From the NCBI GenBank assembly GCA_017794825.1, contig CP051237.1, positions 4,420,501 to 4,484,500 on the forward strand: DNA of 64,000 bases. The letters run 5' to 3'. Below the pieces are notes generated by a model that ran no database searches, was not told the origin of the DNA, and saw only the letters and a program-made list of their open reading frames with translations. The translations under genes were made by a program, and so were the position numbers. This document shows positions 51,109-59,261 of this stretch, piece after piece. How positions within the stretch are numbered: position 1 is the first letter of the stretch; every line of letters starts with the position of its first letter. Source of the DNA: Pararhizobium sp. (GTDB lineage Bacteria > Pseudomonadota > Alphaproteobacteria > Rhizobiales > Rhizobiaceae).

Positions 51109-51597
51109 TCAGCAGTCGATCCATCCCGTTGGCGTCTTCAGTCTGTGAACGACCGGAATCCGGTCCGAGATTATGGCCTCGACGAAGCAGCCTTCCTTGG
51201 CGGCGACGATGAGGTCCACGAGTTGTTCGATCGGCGTTTCGCTGTCTATCGCGATGTCCATCGTTATTCCGACGGGCGCAGCCTTGTAGGGCTTGCCGGG
51301 TTCGATCAGGCCTTTCCATGAGAATTCGGCGTCGACGGTCAGGTCGTCGAGCTTGATCCTGAACCGTTTGGCGAAGGCGCGAATCTGCGTCATCAGGCAG
51401 GTGACAAAGCCGCCGACGAAATAGGTCAGGGGAGGCGGAGCTGTCGAATCGCCTCCATGAAACGGTCCTTCGTCCGACGCAAGCTCGTGGCTTTCGGTGA
51501 ACGGTTCGACGATGTCGATTTTCGTCTCGTTCCGCATCTTGCCGGTCGCCACGCCGTTGCATCGGATAATCACGTCGAAGGTTTTGTTTTGTGACAC
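51109..51597 (-). CDS. OsmC-family protein
   Basis: 162 residues. Both OsmC cysteines can be read, in GGFVTCLMTQIRAFA and AKEGCFVEAI, so thiol peroxidase activity is feasible. PLTYFVGGFVTCLMTQIRAF forms the central helix. Some OsmC-like proteins act as hydrolases in catabolic clusters. It starts 18 bases after the acyl-CoA dehydrogenase stop. Confidence 0.87.
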   Translation of the reverse strand: MSQNKTFDVIIRCNGVATGKMRNETKIDIVEPFTESHELASDEGPFHGGDSTAPPPLTYFVGGFVTCLMTQIRAFAKRFRIKLDDLTVDAEFSWKGLIEPGKPYKAAPVGITMDIAIDSETPIEQLVDLIVAAKEGCFVEAIISDRIPVVHRLKTPTGWIDC

Positions 51598-51615
51598 GCA
51601 GGTACCTCCAGTCGG

Positions 51616-52797
51616 CTAGCGCGCAAGGCCAAGCCAGTTTGCGATGTTGTTTCGCTGTACGGCGGAAGACCCGCCGATGATGGGCATCAGAAGCACGTCG
51701 CGCACGTTGCGCTCGATGTCGAAATCGCGGACATAGCCGTAGGCGCCGAATATGCTCTGGGCGTCGAGCACAACCTTCTTGGCCGCCTCGGTGACGAAGA
51801 GTTTGGTCATGGACGTCTCGACCCGGCGCGGGGCTTCGCGGTCTGAGAGCATCGCGGCGTGATAGGTGGCGAGCCGGGCGACGTGGAGCTGGGTCTTCAT
51901 TTCCGCGAGCTGGTGCCGGATCGACTGGAAGGTGCTGATCGTCGCGCCGAACTGCTTGCGCGTCTCGCTGTATTCCCAGGCGTCGTCACAGGCGGCTTCC
52001 GCAATGCCCAGCGCGATTGCGGCGACTTCCAGCTTTTCGACGTCGAGGCCGGAAGACGTGATCATGCCCCAGCCGCGATTGAAGCCGTCCTCTTCGCCCA
52101 CGATATTTTCGAGGGGAACCCTGACATCGGTAAAACTGACGTCGGTGGTGCGCGCGCCCTTCATGCCCATGGATTCGATGGGCTGAATCTCGACGCCCGG
52201 ACTGTCGGGCGGGATCAGGACGATCGAAAGGTTCTTGTAACGCTCGCCCTGCTCGCCGGTGCGGATCAGCGCGTAGATGTAATCGCAGATCTCGGAGCCT
52301 GAACAGAAGCGCTTCGAACCGTTGATGATGAGTTCGTCGCCTTCGATCCTGCCCGTGGACTTGACGCTGGCGAGATCGGCTCCCGTATCAGCCTCCGTCC
52401 ATCCATAGGCAAATATCAGCTTGCCGGTGGCTATTCGTGGCAAAAGGTCGGCTTTCTGGCGTTCGGACCCGCATTCGAGAATGTTCATGCCGGCATAGCA
52501 GGCGCACATGATGTATGGCACCGAAATGGCGAGGCTGCGGCGCGAAAGTTCCTCGATCGTGACAAGGGTCGCGAGGATATCGCGACCTGTCCCGCCGAAT
52601 TCTTCCGGTATGGTGCTGCCCATGACCCCGAGAGACGCCAGGTCCTCGAAGACGTCGCGCGGAAAGATGTTTTCCTTGTCCCAGCGCGCCGCTTCCCGGC
52701 GCGGCATGTGCTTTTCGGCAAAACGGCGCAGGGTGTCGCGAAGCTGGTCGATATGCGATGGCAGTTCTATGGTCACGCTCCTCACCAAAGCCCGCAT
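51616..52797 (-). CDS. Acyl-CoA dehydrogenase, isovaleryl-type active site
   Basis: 393 residues: SLGVMGSTIPEEFGGTGRDI, YGWTEADTGADLASVKST, GMKGARTTDVSFTDVRVP and FGAYGYVRDFDIERNVRDVL. At the usual catalytic position (YEGT in short/medium-chain enzymes) it has IIGGSS, with Gly instead of Glu. A Glu is present in GLDVEKLEVAAIALG, the place used by isovaleryl-CoA dehydrogenase, so a branched or bulky substrate is likely. First gene of the minus-strand ACAD-OsmC-AhpD operon, divergent from the CoA ligase. The ATG at 52797 is preferred over a GTG at 52776 that has poor ribosome-site spacing. Confidence 0.88.
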   Translation of the reverse strand: MRALVRSVTIELPSHIDQLRDTLRRFAEKHMPRREAARWDKENIFPRDVFEDLASLGVMGSTIPEEFGGTGRDILATLVTIEELSRRSLAISVPYIMCACYAGMNILECGSERQKADLLPRIATGKLIFAYGWTEADTGADLASVKSTGRIEGDELIINGSKRFCSGSEICDYIYALIRTGEQGERYKNLSIVLIPPDSPGVEIQPIESMGMKGARTTDVSFTDVRVPLENIVGEEDGFNRGWGMITSSGLDVEKLEVAAIALGIAEAACDDAWEYSETRKQFGATISTFQSIRHQLAEMKTQLHVARLATYHAAMLSDREAPRRVETSMTKLFVTEAAKKVVLDAQSIFGAYGYVRDFDIERNVRDVLLMPIIGGSSAVQRNNIANWLGLAR

Positions 52798-52918
52798 ATG
52801 CAGGCTCCATCATCCGGTTGACGCCCGGCCTGAACGCCAAAAGCTGTTTTGGCGTCCATCCTCCCCGGGTCTCCGGAATGGCCATAACCCTGTCCTCAAA
52901 ACGCCGGGTAGTCAATTA

Positions 52919-52937
52919 AAATTTTGAATCAATATTC
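52919..52937. promoter_or_regulatory. Operator in the divergent ACAD / CoA-ligase region
   Basis: Minus strand: GAATATTG-ATT-CAAAATTT, 6 of 8 arm positions paired, followed by TAA and TTGACT, a -35-like box directed at the dehydrogenase operon. It is also 61 bases upstream of the ligase start, so it can serve both genes. Confidence 0.72.
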
Positions 52938-52997
52938 AGTTTGAATTTTCGACTGACAACAGCTAATTTCATCTCGTTGTTCACGGAGGAGGAAAGA

Positions 52998-54650
52998 GTG
53001 GGCATAAGGAAATGGAAGTCGCGCATCGAGCTCCTTCCCGCCGATGTGTGGGTGTCAGGCGGCGACTGGGAGGGCAGGACGATAGCAGCGCGTCTGGATG
53101 CGCTGTGCAAGAGCGATCCGGATACGATCCTCTTCGTCGATGGCGACGAAACCCTGACTGCGAAAGACACCCGCGACGCCTCGCTTCGTCTTTGCTCCGC
53201 CTTCGAGAAGCTTGGCCTGCGGCCGGGCGATGTGGTCAGTTTTCAGCTTCCGAACTGGCGCGAAGTCGTGTTCATCGATGTGGCCTGCGCCTATGGTGGT
53301 TTCGTCTGCAATCCGATCGTTCCGATCTATCGCGAGGCGGAGGTCAAGCACATTATCAAAGACGCCGGCTCAGCGCTGTTTCTTGTTCCGCACCGCTTCC
53401 GGAACTTCGACTATATCGACATGGCGAGACGGATCGGAGACAAGCTCGGCCACAGTTTCCTCACGGTAGTGGTGCGACCGGAGGGCGATGTCGAAGAAAC
53501 GCGATTCGACGACCTTCTCGATGGAGATGTTTCCGGCGAAGAGCGTTCGCCCGTCGACGCCAATTCCATCAAGCTCCTCATGTATACGTCGGGTACCACG
53601 GGGCGCGCCAAGGGCGTCCTTCACAGCCACAACACGATCGGCGCAGAAATCAGGAATTTCATCCGGTATCTTGGAATGAGCGGGAACGACGTGATCCTGA
53701 TGCCGTCTCCGTTGAGTCACATCACCGGGTACCTCTACGGCATTCAGTTGCCGATCACGCTCGGCGCGAAGGCCGTTCTGATGGACGCCTGGGAGGTCGG
53801 GCGCGCGACGGAACTCATAGATCAGCATCAGGTGACGTTCACCATCGGCGCGACGCCGTTTCTTCAGGAACTCGCCAGCTTTGCGAAGGCGCAGGGTCGG
53901 CGTCTGCCGAGCATGCGCTATTTCGCCAGCGGCGGCGCGCCCGTGCCGCCGGAAATCGTGGAGCGCGCCAACGCGGCGATGGAGAATTGCGCGGCGTTCA
54001 GGCTCTACGGGAGCACGGAAGCGCCGACGGTGACGCTGGGCGTGCCGCAACGCGAGCGGGCCCGGCTTGCGGCGACGACGGAAGGCTTCGTGGTTGGCCA
54101 TGACATCAGGCTCGTCGATCTGGAGGGCAACGACGTCGCGCCGGGTGAGGAGGGAGAGATCATCACGAAGGGGCCGGAAGTCTGCCTGGGATACACGCTT
54201 GCTGAACACAATGACGCGGCGTTCGACGCGGATGGATATTTCCACACCGGCGACCTCGCCAGGCTGACTAACGACGGATGTCTCGTGATCACCGGGCGAA
54301 AGAAGGACCTGATAATCCGGGGCGGCGAGAATCTCAGTCCGAAGGAGATCGAGGACGAGATCTACAAGCTCGACGCTGTCAAGGAGGCGGCCGTCGTCGC
54401 CATGCCGCATGCCCGTCTTGGAGAAACGGGCTGCGCCTTCGTCGTGCTCCAACCCGGAAAAACATTGAGTTTTGGAGAGTTGGTGGAAAGTCTTGACCGT
54501 TCTGGCCTGGCGCGGCAGAAGTTTCCGGAACGACTGGAGATTGTTTCCGAGGTGCCATACACCGCGGCCGGGAAGGTCAGGAAAGACATGCTTAGAAAGA
54601 TTGCGTCCGAGTTTGCTCCGGCCGGCAAGGCGGCTGATGAAAACGGCTAG
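52998..54650 (+). CDS. Acyl-CoA ligase (AMP-forming)
   Basis: 550-residue ANL-family enzyme: ATP + carboxylic acid + CoA to acyl-CoA. Motifs: P-loop YTSGTTGRAKGVLHSH, YGSTEAP, FHTGDLARL, GRKKDLIIRGGENLSPKEIE and the catalytic Lys in TAAGKVRKDML. Overall it resembles cyclohexanecarboxylate/medium-chain acyl-CoA ligases. The start is GTG at 52998 with GGAGGA 4 bases before; an upstream TTG at 52941 lacks a site. Overlaps the regulator gene by 14 bases. Probably activates what the TRAP system imports. Confidence 0.92.
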   Translation: MGIRKWKSRIELLPADVWVSGGDWEGRTIAARLDALCKSDPDTILFVDGDETLTAKDTRDASLRLCSAFEKLGLRPGDVVSFQLPNWREVVFIDVACAYGGFVCNPIVPIYREAEVKHIIKDAGSALFLVPHRFRNFDYIDMARRIGDKLGHSFLTVVVRPEGDVEETRFDDLLDGDVSGEERSPVDANSIKLLMYTSGTTGRAKGVLHSHNTIGAEIRNFIRYLGMSGNDVILMPSPLSHITGYLYGIQLPITLGAKAVLMDAWEVGRATELIDQHQVTFTIGATPFLQELASFAKAQGRRLPSMRYFASGGAPVPPEIVERANAAMENCAAFRLYGSTEAPTVTLGVPQRERARLAATTEGFVVGHDIRLVDLEGNDVAPGEEGEIITKGPEVCLGYTLAEHNDAAFDADGYFHTGDLARLTNDGCLVITGRKKDLIIRGGENLSPKEIEDEIYKLDAVKEAAVVAMPHARLGETGCAFVVLQPGKTLSFGELVESLDRSGLARQKFPERLEIVSEVPYTAAGKVRKDMLRKIASEFAPAGKAADENG

Positions 54651-55881
54651 GAAGAAGAAATCACGCGGCGATCAGCAACGCGAACGACGCGAAGCCCTGA
54701 TCAACGCCGGACTGCGGATCGTCTCCAGGTATGGCTACGTGAACGCATCGGTGTCGCGCGTTACGGCCGCGGCAGGTCTCGCACAGGGGACCCTCTATTC
54801 CTATTTCGAGAGCCACCAGGCCTACCTGGAAGAACTGCTGAAAGTGGAAGGCGCCAGGTTTTTTCGGTTGATCAACAAGCACACTGTGATCAGCGACAAT
54901 TTCTTCGATACGGAGCGCTCGGCGTTTCTCGCCTATTCGCGTTATCTGAAGCGCCATCCCTATTTTCTCCGCGTTCTGACGGATGCCGAAAGCGCCGCGC
55001 CGACCAGCTATGCGCAGCATATGGATCGCGTTGAGGGCCGATATCTGAAGGCCTTGCAGCGCGCTGCGGACGAGGGGCAGTTGCGGCTGCAGAACCAGGA
55101 GGCCTTTCGCGATATCGGCGAGGTGCTGGGCGGTTCCTATGGTCACCTGGGACTGGGTGCGCAGGCTCGTCCTTTCGACGGCGACGCAACGAACGGACTT
55201 TTTCCGGAGTGGGTGGCAGACACGTATATCGGCTTCATAAGGCGCGGGTTCGACGAGCCGATCGAGGCGCGCATGCCGTCATCCGTTCCGCTTGCCGAGA
55301 ACCAGTCCATGACGACCCGGGAGGCCTTGCTGGGGGCGGCGGCGCGGGTCGTCTGGAATGTCGGCTTCGCCGATGCGACGATCAAGGCGATCGTCGAGGA
55401 GGCCGATCTGGCTGTCGGAACCTTCTACAGTCATTTTGAAAGTCAGCAGGAAATATTCGACGAACTGCTCAATCACGTCAGGGCGAAGATGGTCGCTCAC
55501 ATACGTCTGTTTGTCGCCGGAAACACCCGCTTCATCGACCGCGAATACGCGGGCTTTGTCGGCTTCTTCGACTATCTCCGTCATCAGCCGTGGTACATCA
55601 GGATCGAATCGGCCGCTGCTGTATATGCGACGGAAACCTACCGCAGGCATTTCTTCGATCTTGCGGACAGTTACGTCCGCACGATGCGTCGCGCGCAGGC
55701 GAACGGCGAACTCTTGCGGTTCGAGGAGAGGGATCTGCCGGTTCTGGCTTATATCATGATGGCAGCCCGGCATTATTTTGCAGCGCGGTATCTGCCGCCG
55801 ACGGCGATCGACCGGTCGCTTCCCAGCCATGTCTTCGACACCTATCGGGGCTTTCTGGAGCAGGGTCTGGAAGCGCGGTAA
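54637..55881 (+). CDS. Tandem TetR-TetR transcriptional regulator
   Basis: 414 residues containing two complete TetR-type repressor units in one chain. First helix-turn-helix: ALINAGLRIVSRYGYVNASV then LAQGTLYSYFES. Second, from residue ~225: REALLGAAARVVWNVGFADA then LAVGTFYSHFESQQEIF. Each is followed by its own ~130-residue helical ligand-type domain. Normal TetR proteins are ~200 residues and dimerise, so this would be a single-chain pseudo-dimer. It is coupled to the CoA-ligase gene. Best candidate to bind the three GAATATTG-N3-CAAWATTY sites. Confidence 0.9.
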   Translation: MKTARKKKSRGDQQRERREALINAGLRIVSRYGYVNASVSRVTAAAGLAQGTLYSYFESHQAYLEELLKVEGARFFRLINKHTVISDNFFDTERSAFLAYSRYLKRHPYFLRVLTDAESAAPTSYAQHMDRVEGRYLKALQRAADEGQLRLQNQEAFRDIGEVLGGSYGHLGLGAQARPFDGDATNGLFPEWVADTYIGFIRRGFDEPIEARMPSSVPLAENQSMTTREALLGAAARVVWNVGFADATIKAIVEEADLAVGTFYSHFESQQEIFDELLNHVRAKMVAHIRLFVAGNTRFIDREYAGFVGFFDYLRHQPWYIRIESAAAVYATETYRRHFFDLADSYVRTMRRAQANGELLRFEERDLPVLAYIMMAARHYFAARYLPPTAIDRSLPSHVFDTYRGFLEQGLEAR

Positions 55882-55988
55882 CCTGCTCCATCTAATTGTT
55901 TTCAAAATAAAAAATTACCCACTGATTCGGTGTCCGGTAACGGCGTCAGAGCGTCCAGGTCACCTGTTCCCGCCTTGAACGAATATCC

Positions 55989-56007
55989 GAATATTGGTTC
56001 AAAATTC
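55989..56007 (+). promoter_or_regulatory. Operator of the hydrolase/E1 operon
   Basis: GAATATTG-GTT-CAAAATTC, 7 of 8 arm positions paired. It ends 2 bases before the -35 box TTGACA (56010-56015). Confidence 0.75.
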
Positions 56008-56009
56008 TA

Positions 56010-56038
56010 TTGACATCCAAGGCTGGTTTGCCCATCAT
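56010..56038 (+). promoter_or_regulatory. Sigma-70-like promoter of the hydrolase/E1 operon
   Basis: TTGACA (56010-56015), a 17-base spacer and CATCAT (56033-56038, 4 of 6 to TATAAT). A repressor on the adjacent operator would cover the -35 box. Confidence 0.6.
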
Positions 56039-56066
56039 CCGGGCATTCAAATTTTGGGAGGTTCCT

Positions 56067-56981
56067 ATGCAGAAGGTCGAGTTCAAGAGTGGTGGAGAAA
56101 CGCTGAGCGGAGTTTATATCCGCCCGGAAAATGCGTCCGGCGACGTTCCGATCGTCGTCATGGCTGGCGGATGGTGCTACACCAAGGAAGTCGTCATGCC
56201 GCACTACGCCAAGTTCTTCCACGATATTGGCTGCGCCACTCTCTACTTCGACTATCGCAATTTCGGTGAAAGCACCGGCGAACCGCGCCAGCATCTCGAT
56301 CCGTGGGAGCAGATCGAGGACTATCAGAATGCGTTTTCATTCGCTGAAACGCTGGACGGCATCGATATCGCGCGTTCGGGATACTGGGGCATTTCCTACT
56401 CGGGCGGCCACGCCATCATTCTGAACGCCATTGATTCACGCGCCGCGTGGACGATCTCGACTGTGCCGGTTGTCGACGGCTTCCAGACGATGCGCCGGTG
56501 CCATGGCGAGCGTCGCTACGCCGAACTGCTCAAGGTCATCGCCGAAGATCGCAAGCACCGGTACGAGGGAAAACCGAGCGCGCGCCTGGCGATGTCGCCT
56601 GAGTCCGATCCGTCCAAGGAAATGAGCTCCTGGCCGTTCCCGCACGTCTACGCCGGGTTCATGGGAATCAAGGCGAACGAAGCGCCGCTTCATGAGCACT
56701 GGAACACTGTCGAGTCGGTCGAGCTGCTGCTTCGTTATGTCGTCAAACCCTATGCGGAGCGCATTATCGAAACGCCGGCAATGGTGGCGCTCGCCAAGGC
56801 GGACAACATCACCTCTGCGGACCTCGAAGTCGAGATTTTCAACGCCATTCCATGCGCGGACAAGGAACTCGCTGTCGTGCGCGGCGTCGATCACATGAGC
56901 CTTTACACAAACACGGATCACCTTGGAAAGATCGCCAAAGTCCAGGCCAATTGGCTCGAGGACTTGTTGAAGCGGATCTGA
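56067..56981 (+). CDS. Alpha/beta hydrolase, paralogue 1
   Basis: 304 residues. Nucleophile elbow GYWGISYSGGHAIIL (GxSxG), early strand VVMAGGWCYTKEVVMPHYAK near the oxyanion hole, FDYRNFGESTGEPRQHLDPW, and the catalytic His in GVDHMSLYTN. No signal peptide. GGGAGG lies 6 bases before the ATG at 56067; a longer open frame overlaps the promoter and is rejected. First gene of the plus-strand operon. About half the residues of the gene at 60096 look identical. May cleave a C-C or thioester bond of an activated intermediate. Confidence 0.88.
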   Translation: MQKVEFKSGGETLSGVYIRPENASGDVPIVVMAGGWCYTKEVVMPHYAKFFHDIGCATLYFDYRNFGESTGEPRQHLDPWEQIEDYQNAFSFAETLDGIDIARSGYWGISYSGGHAIILNAIDSRAAWTISTVPVVDGFQTMRRCHGERRYAELLKVIAEDRKHRYEGKPSARLAMSPESDPSKEMSSWPFPHVYAGFMGIKANEAPLHEHWNTVESVELLLRYVVKPYAERIIETPAMVALAKADNITSADLEVEIFNAIPCADKELAVVRGVDHMSLYTNTDHLGKIAKVQANWLEDLLKRI

Positions 56982-56993
56982 CCGGATCAGCCG

Positions 56994-57019
56994 GGAGCGG
57001 CGTCTTTCATCGCCGCTCC
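56994..57019 (+). other. Hairpin between hydrolase 1 and E1 alpha
   Basis: GGAGCGGCG-TCTTTCAT-CGCCGCTCC, a perfect 9-base stem in the 62-base gap, without a T-run. It may limit readthrough or protect the first gene's mRNA. Confidence 0.55.
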
Positions 57020-57043
57020 GCAAACCAACAGCGGTTGCTTGAC

Positions 57044-58024
57044 ATGATATCCAACACGCGCGCGGCGGGGTCTCTTGATCTGCTGCGAATGATGCTGACG
57101 ATCCGCAAGGCGGAAGAGCGCCTTGCAAGCGACTTCAAGGCCGGGTTGCTCCCGGGACCTGTGCATCTCTATATCGGCCAGGAGGCCGTCGCCACCGGTG
57201 TGTGCGCCGGGCTTGACGATCGCGACTGGATCACGTCCACCCATCGCGGTCACGGGCATTTCCTGGCCAAGGGCGGCGACCCGAAAGCCATGTTCGCTGA
57301 AATCTACGGAAGAAGCACCGGCATTTGCGGCGGCTTCGGCGGCTCCATGCACGTCGCCGATGTGTCGAAGAGCATCCTCGGCGCAAACGGCATCGTCGGC
57401 GGCGGCATTGCGCTCGCAACGGGCGCAGCCCTCGCCGCGCAGCTTGATGGCGAAAATCGCGTCGGCGTCTGCTTCTTCGGCGACGGGGCAGCGGCTCAGG
57501 GCGTTCTCGGTGAGGCGCTCAACGTTGCGGCGCTCTGGAAACTGCCGCTGATCCTCGTCTGCGAGAACAACGGATTTTCCGAGTTTTCGCCGAGCAGCAA
57601 CGTGATCGCAGGCGACATCTACAGGCGGGCGGAACCGTATGGAGTGCCGTCCGTGCGGATCGACGGCAACGACCTCGACGCCGTTCTGGAAGCTTCCGAA
57701 ACCGCTCTGGACCGGGCTCGGAATGGCGGCGGCGGCACTCTGATCGAAGCGCTGACCTACCGGATACATGGCCATGTCGAGGGTGAGCAGGCGTTTTTGA
57801 AAACCCGCTATCGGGAAGACGACGAGATCGAACGCTGGCGTGCGGAAGATCCGATCGAGCGTTATGCGCGCCGGCTTGTGGACCAGGGCGAGATGGCGTC
57901 GGGCAAATTCGCCGAACTGGAAGAAGACATCGGCCGGATGATCAAGGATGCGGCGGATTCCGTTGCAGACGACCCCTATCCCGAAATCGGCAATCTCGAA
58001 CGGCACCGACTGGGGGCTGAATGA
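57044..58024 (+). CDS. TPP-dependent dehydrogenase E1 alpha subunit (acetoin/2-oxo-acid DH type)
   Basis: 326 residues. Thiamine-diphosphate motif GDGAAAQGVLGEALNVAALW ending in ENNGFSEFS. HRGHGHFLAKGGDPKAMFAE and GGFGGSMHVADVSKSILGAN match acetoin:DCPIP-oxidoreductase/pyruvate-dehydrogenase E1 alpha chains. With E1 beta it should cleave a C-C bond next to a carbonyl and pass the acyl group to lipoate. The ATG at 57044 is used; no strong ribosome site is seen. Overlaps E1 beta by 4 bases. Confidence 0.92.
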   Translation: MISNTRAAGSLDLLRMMLTIRKAEERLASDFKAGLLPGPVHLYIGQEAVATGVCAGLDDRDWITSTHRGHGHFLAKGGDPKAMFAEIYGRSTGICGGFGGSMHVADVSKSILGANGIVGGGIALATGAALAAQLDGENRVGVCFFGDGAAAQGVLGEALNVAALWKLPLILVCENNGFSEFSPSSNVIAGDIYRRAEPYGVPSVRIDGNDLDAVLEASETALDRARNGGGGTLIEALTYRIHGHVEGEQAFLKTRYREDDEIERWRAEDPIERYARRLVDQGEMASGKFAELEEDIGRMIKDAADSVADDPYPEIGNLERHRLGAE

Positions 58025-59001
58025 TGCGCAAGCGTATGATCCACGCCATAAACGATGCTCTCTTTGAGGAAATGGAGCGCGACGAACGGGTTATCCTGAT
58101 CGGCGAGGATGTCGGGGCTTCGATATTTGGCGATACGCGCGGCCTGCTCGATCGTTTCGGTCCGGACCGTGTCCGGGATACGCCGATATCGGAAGCGGTC
58201 ATGAGCGGCATGGCTGTTGGCGCAGCCGCCGCCGGTTACCGCGTCGTGTGTCACCTCATGTATGCGAATTTCATCTACACGGCCTTCGATGCGATCGCCA
58301 ATCAGGCCTCGCGCCTGAGGCTGATGACGAACGGCCAGATACGGTTGCCTGTGGTCTTCATGGCCGCCGGCGGCGGCGGACGCTCGAACGCCGGTCAGCA
58401 CTCCGACTACCCGCATGCGCCGGTGGCCTCTCTGGGAGGCGTGTATGTGGCCACGCCGTCCTGTTCGGCGGATGCGAAGGGGCTCCTGAAGACGGCGATC
58501 CGCACCGACGATCCTGTGTTTTTCCTGCAGCCCACGAGCCGTGGCGGCGAAATGGGGGATATCCCGGAAGGCGATCATACGGTTCCGCTTGTCAGCGCGC
58601 ATGTGGCGCGGCAGGGCGATGACGTGACGATCGTCGCCGTCGGGGCGATGCTGCGAATCGCCACGCGCGCCGCCGACGCGCTCGCAGAAGAAGGCGTTTC
58701 CGCCGAGATCGTCGATCCGCGCACCTCCTATCCGCTGGATGAGGACGTCATTCTCGCTTCCGTGCGGAAGACCGGCCGTCTGGTGGTTGTGGACGAGGCC
58801 CGCGCGGCCGGCAGCGTCGCAAACCATATCTCGGCGCTCGTTTGCGAAAAGGCGTTTTCGACGCTGAGGGCGCCGATCATCCCGGTGACGACTCCGGATC
58901 TGGCGGTCGCCTATTCGCCGCCGCTGGAGAAGGCGATGATACCGGGGCCCGAAGATGTCGTGGCCGCAGTTAAAAGACTGATCAAGGAGACAGGGCAGTG
59001 A
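58021..59001 (+). CDS. TPP-dependent dehydrogenase E1 beta subunit
   Basis: 326 residues: ERVILIGEDVGASIFGDTRG, DTPISEAVMSGMAVGAAAAG, GQHSDYPHAPVASLGGVYVA and DPRTSYPLDEDVILASVRKT. The conserved Glu of GED and the HSD motif point to a working TPP site shared with E1 alpha. Overlapped at both ends (ATGA with E1 alpha, 4 bases with the lipoyl gene), so the three products are made together. Confidence 0.93.
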   Translation: MMRKRMIHAINDALFEEMERDERVILIGEDVGASIFGDTRGLLDRFGPDRVRDTPISEAVMSGMAVGAAAAGYRVVCHLMYANFIYTAFDAIANQASRLRLMTNGQIRLPVVFMAAGGGGRSNAGQHSDYPHAPVASLGGVYVATPSCSADAKGLLKTAIRTDDPVFFLQPTSRGGEMGDIPEGDHTVPLVSAHVARQGDDVTIVAVGAMLRIATRAADALAEEGVSAEIVDPRTSYPLDEDVILASVRKTGRLVVVDEARAAGSVANHISALVCEKAFSTLRAPIIPVTTPDLAVAYSPPLEKAMIPGPEDVVAAVKRLIKETGQ

Positions 59002-59237
59002 AGGCCGTACTGAAACTTCCGAAGCTTTCCATGAACATGGAAGAGGGAACCCTGACGGAATGGCACAAGGCCGAAGGCGACAGCTTCAAGGAAGGCGATA
59101 TTCTTTACGCTGTGGAAACCGAAAAGGTCGTGAGCGAAGTGGAAGCTCCCTGTGACGGAACGCTTCTGTCAATCATTGCCGGGGAGGGCAGCGAACTGGA
59201 GGTCGGCGCGCCGGTCTGCCGTATTGAACAGGGCTGA
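58998..59237 (+). CDS. Free-standing lipoyl-domain protein
   Basis: 79 residues, a single lipoyl/biotinyl domain and nothing else. The modified Lys lies in AVETEKVVSEV, preceded by the usual KAEGDSFKEGDILYAVETEK hairpin. In ordinary complexes this domain is part of an E2 acyltransferase of ~400 residues; in acetoin systems (AcoC) it is fused to an alpha/beta hydrolase. Here it is separate and the hydrolases are encoded on both sides. It presumably carries the acyl group from E1. Confidence 0.92.
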   Translation: MKAVLKLPKLSMNMEEGTLTEWHKAEGDSFKEGDILYAVETEKVVSEVEAPCDGTLLSIIAGEGSELEVGAPVCRIEQG

Positions 59238-59261
59238 GCGCCATTTTCGGGAGGAGTTAGC

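Noticed and set aside
52388..52915. Minus-strand frame running through the start of the acyl-CoA dehydrogenase into the promoter region
   Set aside because: It is out of frame with the dehydrogenase and covers the divergent operator; no motif.
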